Shown: positions 57,100 through 64,000 of the stretch, in pieces | How the letters are laid out: each line of letters begins with the position of its first letter | How positions within the stretch are numbered: the stretch's first letter is position 1 | From: Eupeodes corollae | Lineage: Eukaryota > Arthropoda > Insecta > Diptera > Syrphidae | Reading direction: 5' to 3' | Length of the DNA stretch: 64,000 bases | NCBI RefSeq assembly: GCF_945859685.1 | Contig: NC_079147.1 | Span: 132,147,645 to 132,211,644, forward strand | Translations under genes and position numbers: made by a program | The notes under the pieces: generated by a model | What the model saw: the letters and a program-made list of their open reading frames with translations, nothing else | Told to the model about the DNA's origin: nothing | Databases searched by the model: none

Positions 57100-57780
57100 T
57101 ACAACTCGATGACAACTCCCTATCGTGTGACAGAGAAAATATTACTGCCTTTTCTAACAAATTTGAAAGCAATTTTACTCCTAACCTTCCCGTTCACCTG
57201 CCCGACTTCCAGGCTAAACTTCAATAGTGAGGTTTCGAGACTTACTTTTCAGTCGCCTGAACCCCTCACAACATTCTCTGAGGATAACTCGTCTGTCTTC
57301 ACGACTATCGACTGTGGAAGCGCCAAGAAATCGTCTGGACCTGATAAAACTTCCAATTTTGTCATAAAAAGATGTCCATCTTTTTTTCCTCACAATAATT
57401 CTTAATAACTGTATAAACAACAGTTATTTCCCCGACAAATGGAAAATAGTAAAAATATTCCCAATCCCCAAAAAGCCAGGACCAAATATTTTGAATGACT
57501 TGCGCCCTTTATCCTTGCTTCCTAATCTTAGCAAACTTCTTGAACTGCTGATCCTCAGAAAACTTCGCTCACTAAGCCAGTCACTGGGTCTTGCGCAGCA
57601 TAACCAGTTCGGCTTCAAAGCCAAACATTCCACGTACAACCCGTTGCTAAATCCTCTCGCTGACACACCTTTTGGTCTTAACAAAGACCAAACGACTATA
57701 GCCTGCTTGCTTGATATTAACATTCGATTCCGTTTAGAAAGAAGGTCTGGTCTGGAGCTTAAATATTTTTAATTTCTAAT
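57100..57780 (+). mobile_element. Jockey-like retrotransposon: reverse transcriptase fragment
   Basis: Frame-shifted plus-strand reading gives FSNKFESNFTPN, then CGSAKKSSGPDKTSNFVIKR, INNSYFPDKWKIVKIFPIPK, LNDLRPLSLLPNLSKLLELL and LGLAQHNQFGFKAKHSTYNP, ending TIACLLDINI. These are the fingers and early palm motifs (PGPD, W.....iPI.K, RPiSLL...K.lE, QfGFr..hST) up to the 'LlDi.kAFD' catalytic Asp region. The element is truncated there, before YADD. It continues the copy whose ORF1 is at 54.2-55.6 kb. Confidence 0.8.
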
Positions 57781-57789
57781 TAAATACTC

Positions 57790-59040
57790 AGAATTAATAT
57801 ATACATACGTAAACTAGCTAACGTTTTTTTTCATATCACATTATTTTAAACCATTAAAGGGGAACGGTAGAAGAACATCAGACACGGGCACCACCAAGCG
57901 TTAAAGCTGGTATTTAAATGCACTTATTTTGAATTTGAAGGACTTTGAAAACAACTGATCAACTTTTTCGTAAAGTTAATGTAAAACAAAACTCATTTTA
58001 ATAAATTGCGTATATGGTTGTATTATAAATATTCACTATAATTTTAATTTAATTTGTACTTGTAAATTCACTGTATAATAATGCCAAGCAAATTGAAATT
58101 AAATCATATCTTAAATCATATCATGTGCGGGCTCATGGGCTTTGAAGTTTCTAAGATTTAAAAAAAATACAAGATTTAATTTAAAGAACAAATAGTTTTT
58201 TCTGTGTTAGTGATCGGTTCATCGCGACAAAAGAAGCTTTGTTATCCGATGCATCAATACTTTTGGCAGTTCCTGCATCAGGAGTAGAGTAGCCGATATA
58301 GATTGACCCTGTTTTTTTAAGAACAGATATATCTTCTTCAATTACTGTCTACCTGTAATTTTTTGCTCTAAGGACTAAGCTGCAAAAATCTTTGAGAAAA
58401 TGTCCGTTTTTAGATCATAACTTTTGAAGTGTAAGTGCTACAGAATCAATCAATTGAGACAAAAGGTCAAAAATTAAATGTTGGGCTTTATGACACTGGG
58501 CCTTAGGCCCTTGCTTAGTATGCACAGTTTTTTTTTTTTAAAAGACTTTGAATTTATCATTTTATATCTATCTATTTTTATTTTATAAGTTTATATAATG
58601 TAGGTTTGCTTTATACAAGTAAATGAATGGGTGAGTGTTAACACCTACATTCATTTAAATTAAAGTTAAGTGGATTTGTAAACATACCTTATAAATATGT
58701 AAATAACACCGTTAAATTCATTCTCGAAATAGATATACGGTATTTAAAAATTATCTTATCTATAACATCCACATGAAAAGAACACTCCTGAACAGCTGAC
58801 TACTTATATGATAATGATGGCTACCTATACTCTAGGCTATGAATCTTGTTTACATTAGCTACCCTTAAATCCTTGTAATGACAAAAAGTTAGTTATACAA
58901 CCTCTTTTTAAACAACAAAAATATGCGACGCTCTTAGAAAATACATATAGTATATAATCTACACCCACCCTTTTAACTTATGGTCGGTGTAATATAAATG
59001 AATGCCTGTGAGAAAAGCAAGTTAAGATTAACCAGGAACA
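57790..59040. other. AT-rich intergenic sequence
   Basis: No gene recognised. A slightly GC-richer piece at 57860-57900 (GGGGAACGGTAGAAGAACAT ...) and one at 58195-58315 have no protein match that I can see. Confidence 0.35.
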
Positions 59041-59050
59041 ATTTGCAAAG

Positions 59051-59084
59051 TAATAAAAGGCTTGTCATTTATTTTAACAGTTAG
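59051..59084 (+). promoter_or_regulatory. Candidate core promoter of the small secreted peptide gene
   Basis: An AATAAAAGG sequence (59052-59060), TATA-like, is followed about 27 bases later by ACAGTT (59077-59082), close to the arthropod initiator TCAGTY. The ATG at 59158 lies about 80 bases further on. The spacing fits a TATA/Inr promoter; the motif quality is modest. Confidence 0.4.
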
Positions 59085-59157
59085 TAAAGGTTTCGATTGT
59101 GTTACCTACTTACATACCTGCTTTCGAAGCCAAAATTATCAAATTTAAAAAAAAACA

Positions 59158-59548
59158 ATGAAAAGTCAAGTTGTTATATTAAGTTTAATATGCCTGCGTC
59201 TCGGTAATGTGGGGACATATCCGATAGAAAATAAATTTGCTACTGAATTAAAAAATGATTTGAAAAATAAAATTATTGAATTCGATCTGCTTGAAAAACT
59301 TCTTAGTTTTGAAAAAGAATTAAAAAACGGTAAGTGTTATAAATATTTTTGTATAATTTAAATATCTTTATATATATTTTTGTTTAATTTGTATCTTTTC
59401 AGTTTATGCTTTGGAAGACGAATATGATATATCAGGAGAAAATTCGCCCTGCATAAATTTGGGTAATGATGGATGCTTGAATGGTTATATTATTGGTTCA
59501 GGAGGAAATAAAGGATTTTTGGGTGGTGCTGGTAGTCCTGGAAAATGA
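59158..59548 (+). CDS. Small secreted Cys-loop, Gly-rich peptide precursor
   Basis: Two exons, 59158-59329 and 59403-59548, joined in phase 1 across a 73-bp intron (GTAAGT...TTTTCAG), encode 105 residues. MKSQVVILSLICLRLGNVGT is a good signal peptide. An acidic/Lys-rich helical middle (LLEKLLSFEKEL) follows. The C-terminal part is DEYDISGENSPCINLGNDGC then LNGYIIGSGGNKGFLGGAG and SPGK: one C-x7-C loop, Gly-rich body and terminal Pro-Gly-Lys, which could be processed to a Pro-amide. An AATAAA lies about 30 bases after the stop, and a plausible core promoter lies upstream. No dibasic site precedes the Cys loop. I do not recognise the family; the layout recalls calcitonin-type peptides. It could also be a gland or reproductive-tract secretion. 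Confidence 0.7.
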
Positions 59549-59578
59549 TCATCTTCAAAAATATGTTACAAAGTTACT

Positions 59579-59584
59579 AAATAA
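59579..59584 (+). terminator. Poly(A) signal of the small secreted peptide gene
   Basis: AATAAA in TACTAAATAAAAACT, about 30 bases after the TGA at 59546-59548. Position is typical for a short insect 3' UTR. Confidence 0.5.
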
Positions 59585-59765
59585 AAACTTACAGCGTTTT
59601 CAAATGTTAGTTTTTGATTTTAAAACTAATGGGAAATACTTTTGGTTAATTTTCAATTCGTTTGTCAATACCCGTGTTTTATAGTTTCTGATAATTTTCT
59701 GTTTAATTTTGCTAAAAACAAGCTACCAATAAAAAAATTATAATTTTGTCTGCAGTATTTGAATT

Positions 59766-60073
59766 AAATAAATAAATAATAAATTGGGTGGTGCAACAGT
59801 CCGTTTGGGAACTAGGGCCTAGTGACTGAAAACTCTCAACCATTCCTGTGTGCTAGTACTGTTGTCAGGGATGGAAGGACCTACAGTTTTAAGCTGAATC
59901 CGAACCGCCAATTTGAGGAAGCACTTTTCATGACAAGAATTACTCTTGGAGAATTTGTCAATTCCTCACAAGAGACAGTACCCGTTCAAAACTTTAGGTG
60001 ACATAGGCAGGGATCAAACCCAAGACCTCTTGCATGACAGTCCAACGCACTAACCATCAGGCCACTGGCACTA
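59766..60073 (-). mobile_element. tRNA-derived SINE, copy 2
   Basis: About 308 bp in minus orientation, matching the copy at 12772-13081 along its length (AAATTGGGTGG, CAACCATTCCTGTGTG, ATTTGTCAATTCCTC, CATGACAGTCCAACGCACTA). On the minus strand box A reads TGGCCTGATGG and box B GGGTTTGATCCC. It is flanked by a perfect 13-bp target-site duplication, CAGTATTTGAATT (59753-59765 and 60074-60086). The tail is again AAATAAATAAATAA-like. Confidence 0.88.
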
Positions 60074-60089
60074 CAGTATTTGAATTGTT

Positions 60090-60710
60090 CAGGTTGATAG
60101 TCTCAAAAAAGCAAATAGTTTTTAAGTTTCAATAATTCAGCTCACTCTCACTTGTTTTTAAGAAATTTAATTAATGCTCACTTTCTGCTTTGCTTCTCTA
60201 ACAATGGGACGTCTTATTATAGCCCCTCAAAATAGCCCCTTGTAAAAACTGTCTTTAATGTTCGCGGCAATTGTTGTATTTATTATCTGTTAAAGAGAGT
60301 GAAGAAGACCTCACCAGCAACAAGTGAAGTTTTTTTCCACTACGAGTGCAGTAAATTCCCAGGTTAATTATATAAGAGCCCGTGAAATTCACTGTGAAAG
60401 AATTACTAATAGACAACAATAATCAATAATAATATAATAGTTTTTCTATAATGTGTTTATATGTATATTTAAATTCCATAATATTTAAAACTTTTGTATT
60501 ATCATTCAACATAGTAAAAAAAGAGAAAAAAAAAACTACAAATCTCAATTCCCTCAGAGTCGGCATTTGGTTTATTAAGGTTTTCAAAAAATGAAACAAA
60601 AGGACTCGTTTTTTTCTTACCTTTTCACTTCAAGAATTCTCAAAGAAAACAACATCGCGGCTCATAACAACTTTAAACTTACAACAAGATAAGGATTCTA
60701 TTCAGTGCCT
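60090..60710. other. AT-rich intergenic sequence
   Basis: No gene recognised. May contain flanks of the Copia fragment that follows. Confidence 0.3.
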
Positions 60711-60719
60711 AACCCAAGA

Positions 60720-61200
60720 AATATACCTTAAGCACACTTGTCAACGAGATTTACAACCAAATATACGCAACATTTTTAGATATGGTTTGACTTTTGAGCA
60801 CGATTCTTCAGGTGTTCACCTCTGCATGAAATTCGTTTCAAAATATGTGCTGCGGTTGTTGCTGCTTCTGGCCGAAAACGTTTTTCGAGATTAGCATCAA
60901 ACAAGTTGCATCTTACTCGTTCAATAATAATCCGATTGACCCTTTCGGCCACTCAGTTCTGTTGGGTGGAAGGGCTGATTTTTGAATGCTGAATGCCACA
61001 TCCTGATAGATATTTTTGAAACTTTGAATGTTAAAAATTAATTTAAAAGGTTCTCTTGTTTGCTTCATTTTGATCCATATTACACAATTTTCATCCATCT
61101 TCAAACCGATAGACTTATTAGTGACGGCATTCTTAAATTTCATCAAATTGTCTTCGCAAATGTGTGTATTCGACCATTTTTAACTAATTGGTTCACAGAA
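60720..61200 (-). mobile_element. Copia-type LTR retrotransposon fragment (integrase region)
   Basis: Minus-strand translation across a frameshift gives a broken TPQQNGVAER motif (PPNRTEWPKG in one frame, AERVNRIIIERV in the next), then RCNLFDANLEKRFWPEAAT and TAAHILKRISCRG. This is the C-terminal part of the Copia integrase core ('tPqqNGvaER.nrti.e..r.ml.....k.fWaeA...a.yl.NR.p'). No LTRs were identified nearby. Dead fragment. Confidence 0.75.
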
Positions 61201-61298
61201 ATTTGAAACATATTGTTTATTGTATACTGTAGCAGTTGTTTTCTTCTTACCATCTACAAGAATCAAATTAAATACCTTCTACTGCCAGCTTCTCATTA

Positions 61299-61960
61299 TT
61301 AGCAAGAATAAATTCTTATAAGGGTGGTGTGTATAAATGTGCCGTTTGCTGTGTGGCACGTAGTGCCGTCTTGCTGGAACCACATGTAGTCTAGCTCCAT
61401 ATGGTTCCATTTAGGCCATAATAAATTAGTTATCATGGATATTATTTTAATTAAGCCTCCGGCACAAAATCCACACCAAAAGGTAACTTTTTGGGGATGC
61501 ATTATCACCTGGCGAATCTCGCGTCGGTTGGTGTCCTCCCGTATACAGCAATTTTGTTTGTCTATGGTCATGAACTTTAAGCTCCTGGGTCAGTTAGATC
61601 TTGTACTGTAGACAGCCTCGGGTTCTGTTGTATACTTTCACGGACCGCAGCGATGGTCTCAGCCGATCTTGCGTTGCTTGGACGTGCTGATATATACTGA
61701 ACTGGTTGCCTGAAATTTGGCCATCAAACGTTGAAGAGCCAACTATGAAGGGCACCCCGTCTACCGTAAATAAGGCGCAATGCACGCAACGTTTGCATTA
61801 ACGAATAATCGTTTTGATAATAAAGTTTTATCATTTGGCATGAACAACTGAATAATAAACAAAAGATTTGACAGATGTTACCAAAACAAAATGGATGCCA
61901 TGGGGTGCCAAAATCTACACGCGTCAATTGAAAAACCCTTTAGATGAATTTCTGAATATA
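61299..61960 (-). mobile_element. Tc3/mariner-like transposase, deleted copy
   Basis: Minus strand, N to C with frameshifts: QMIKLYYQNDYSLMQTLRAL then RLIYGRRGA (helix-turn-helix), SNARSAETIAAVRESIQQNP and RLSTVQDLT (linker). A deletion then joins to DKQNCCIREDTNRREIRQVI, MHPQKVTFWCGFCAGGLI, and ELDYMWFQQDGTTCHTANGT (second catalytic Asp in FQQDG). The C-terminal third is missing. Same family as the pieces at 3.5-4.0 and 35.7 kb, probably the youngest of the three. Confidence 0.8.
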
Positions 61961-62625
61961 CTACTTATACAACTTTAAGCCAGAAGACATTCTGGTAGTA
62001 GTGGATGCAAATGTGTGTGTATCTATTTGACGGAAATAAGAAATAAAATTTGCTTATTTGAAATAAAGCAGGTTATAAAAGATCAAATAAATATTAAAAT
62101 TACTTAAAGCATTTATTTAAAGACTTTTAAAATGGTTTTGGCACTCTTTGGCACCCATGAAAATAAGATTGACACTGTTTGGTTCGTGCTTCAGCGCTGA
62201 TTCCACTTTCAACCCCTAAAAGCAATAATACTGTATAGAAGTGCCATCAAAAACAACAAATAGTGCCCTGTAATCATTTGTAGTGACCACTCTAAACGGC
62301 TATATTTTAATAAAAGAATATGCTTGCAGTTGCTAACGTCATCAAACTGTTTTTGTGTGTGTGTTTTTTGTATTTAAAAGTATAAACCAACAAAAATCAG
62401 TCTTATCCTGGAATTAATAAGGAAGCATTGTGTTTCGAACCTAAATAAATTTAGTTCTTGCGCAATTGGTACATCCAAATTCAGCATCAGTTGAGATGCA
62501 TCCGTATTCTTTTACTTTACTGGGTTGTTCTATTTGTGGACTTTTTCCTATAAATTTTTCCAAAAGTTGTGATGAAAATAAAAATAAACAATTAGCCTTT
62601 TAATTAGAAAGAAAAGTTGTTAGAA

Positions 62626-62738
62626 ATGCGCGGGGAAGAAACTTATCGTCGAGTAACTCGGGAAAAACTAGTTGTTCGAGGAAATACAACAATAAGAACA
62701 TTGGACTCAACAACATCATTTCTACCAACAATTGAGAG
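62626..62738 (+). CDS. Candidate first coding exon of an unidentified gene
   Basis: An ATG at 62626 opens a 37-codon frame, MRGEETYRRVTREKLVVRGN then TTIRTLDSTTSFLPTIE, that ends at a strong donor AG|GTGAGT (62739). Composition is protein-like (charged, not the Lys/Asn/Phe bias of local random ORFs) and base composition is more balanced than the flanks. No downstream exon was identified before 64000, so the gene would continue beyond the window. The protein family is unknown; it could still be chance. Confidence 0.4.
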
Positions 62739-62739
62739 G

Positions 62740-64000
62740 TGAGTAAAGAACATAAAATGTAATGCAACATTATTTAAGAGTTCATTATTCAGGAATGCCT
62801 GCATACTTATAGGCTATAATCAATTTTCAATGTGTTTTTTTTTTGTTGCGTCGTCAGTTAAAGGAGAGGGAAGTATTTCTACTAAGCAAGTTTTTAATAA
62901 ACAAAAATGCGATCTTTTATCAAACCAAAATGTCAAAGTTCACCCTTAATGAGACCTCTTAATTCAAGAAAGTGAATTAGTATAAGTGGTAGCTAGAAAA
63001 TCAGATGAACTTTACCAAGTAACAAATATGCAAGGCAAGGAAATTATATATGACAGATGAAATTTGTCAAAAAGTGAGCAGTTTAAACGTATGAAGTTAA
63101 ATTGTTGAGTTTTAAAAAGCGAGCTTATGAATTTGATACCTGTACAAACGAAGAATTTTTAATTATGGTATTAATTAATCATTAATATTTTTCTTTTCGA
63201 AACAAAACTGTGGCTAATAAAAGTATAGTTTTTTCTTTTTGAGGCTTTTAGTACTGGTGTGAGTAAGGGGCCAGTTATAGCTATCATTGAAATCAATCCG
63301 TAATTTTGTTTGAATGGATATTTTACTGTGTTTTGCTTTGATTAGAAGTGCATTAAAATGAGTGGCAGTGAATAGGTAGGAAGGTTCCTTAGCCACTACC
63401 ATTAATCAGCCATTCGTCAATCTCAACAACTAAGCCTCGCCACCCAAGAGCCATTGGCTCAAAATAGAAAAAAACCTACATATTGTTAAAGGTTTAACAA
63501 TTTAATAATTGGCAGTTGTCTAATTATTTAGCAAATAACTAAGGGAGTCCAAAATTTTAAACATTTGCTTAATAGTAAATTGCTAATTGCCTTTTATTAA
63601 ACGGGAATCCAAAGTGACAGTTCATGAAAATAAACTATGCAACTTCGCTTAAACGGACCTTTTCATTAGAATGTTAACTGGGCCATTCCATAATTGTACA
63701 GGTGTTATATGAATTGAGGAAATTGTTAAAAGTTAAAGTAGGCACTCCGTGATTTAAACTTTAGCAAATTGTTAAGAAAAAGTTAGATGTTAAAATCGTT
63801 TCAAGTTATGTCCGTTGATTCGCAATAATTTGACAAGATTTGACAAAATGAAATGTGTGTGAGCCAACGTTATTTTTGTATTTCATTTAAGGGTGGGGAA
63901 TAATATTTATACTGGTACCATAAACGAATATGTCACATAAGTGTTAGTTTTTAATTTTACGTCTATTGAAATAAGAATGAAAACTTTTACGAAAAGTGAT
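62740..64000. other. AT-rich sequence, possibly intron of the preceding candidate gene
   Basis: No further exon recognised. A short piece at 63760-63805 resembles one at 24160-24215. Confidence 0.3.

Overview
The window is nuclear DNA of an insect, almost certainly a fly (Diptera, probably higher Diptera). Coding exons are split by short GT-AG introns, many only 50-110 bp. The intergenic DNA is AT-rich and full of degenerate Tc1/Tc3, Helitron, PIF/Harbinger, Jockey-like LINE and tRNA-SINE copies. The proteins are closest, by recall, to Drosophila families. No bacterial, organellar or viral gene cluster is present.

Left third (1-25.6 kb). After about 4.8 kb of repeats, one large gene runs on the + strand from 4853 to 21670. 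It is a receptor-type guanylate cyclase whose ten visible exons encode an ectodomain, a membrane segment, a juxtamembrane segment, a pseudokinase domain, a signalling helix, the cyclase domain and a long Ser/Pro-rich tail. Its 5' exons lie outside the window or were not recognised. Its three large introns are packed with mobile elements: LINE fragments; an inverted-arm element that carries a Helitron and a SINE; two Tc1 relics; and a second Helitron with both ends intact.

Middle (25.6-40 kb). This is repeat-dominated: a Tc1 copy split by a LINE, an unidentified element-like ORF, Tc1/Tc3 relics, and a 1.1 kb repeat that is the inverted partner of one at 1.1-2.2 kb. The only cellular gene is a small two-exon nuclear receptor of the NR2E group, best matching Hr83, on the - strand at 33.3-34.3 kb.

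Right third (40-64 kb). Three housekeeping genes sit here: Leo1/Atu (Paf1 elongation complex, - strand), a probable proteasome assembly chaperone 1 (+ strand) and Hat1 (type B histone acetyltransferase, - strand). A broken PIF/Harbinger copy, a Tc1 relic and a LINE lie between them. Further right are a MITE, a Jockey-like element split by a 1.5 kb terminal-inverted-repeat element full of a 22-bp minisatellite, a compact gene for a small secreted Cys-loop peptide, another SINE, and Copia and Tc3-like fragments. The cellular genes act in unrelated processes (cGMP signalling, transcription, histone acetylation, proteasome assembly); their proximity is chromosomal neighbourhood, not an operon.

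Family calls come from reading translations and motifs by eye. Splice junctions were chosen by GT-AG signals plus exact phase agreement. Limits of the old repeats are approximate.
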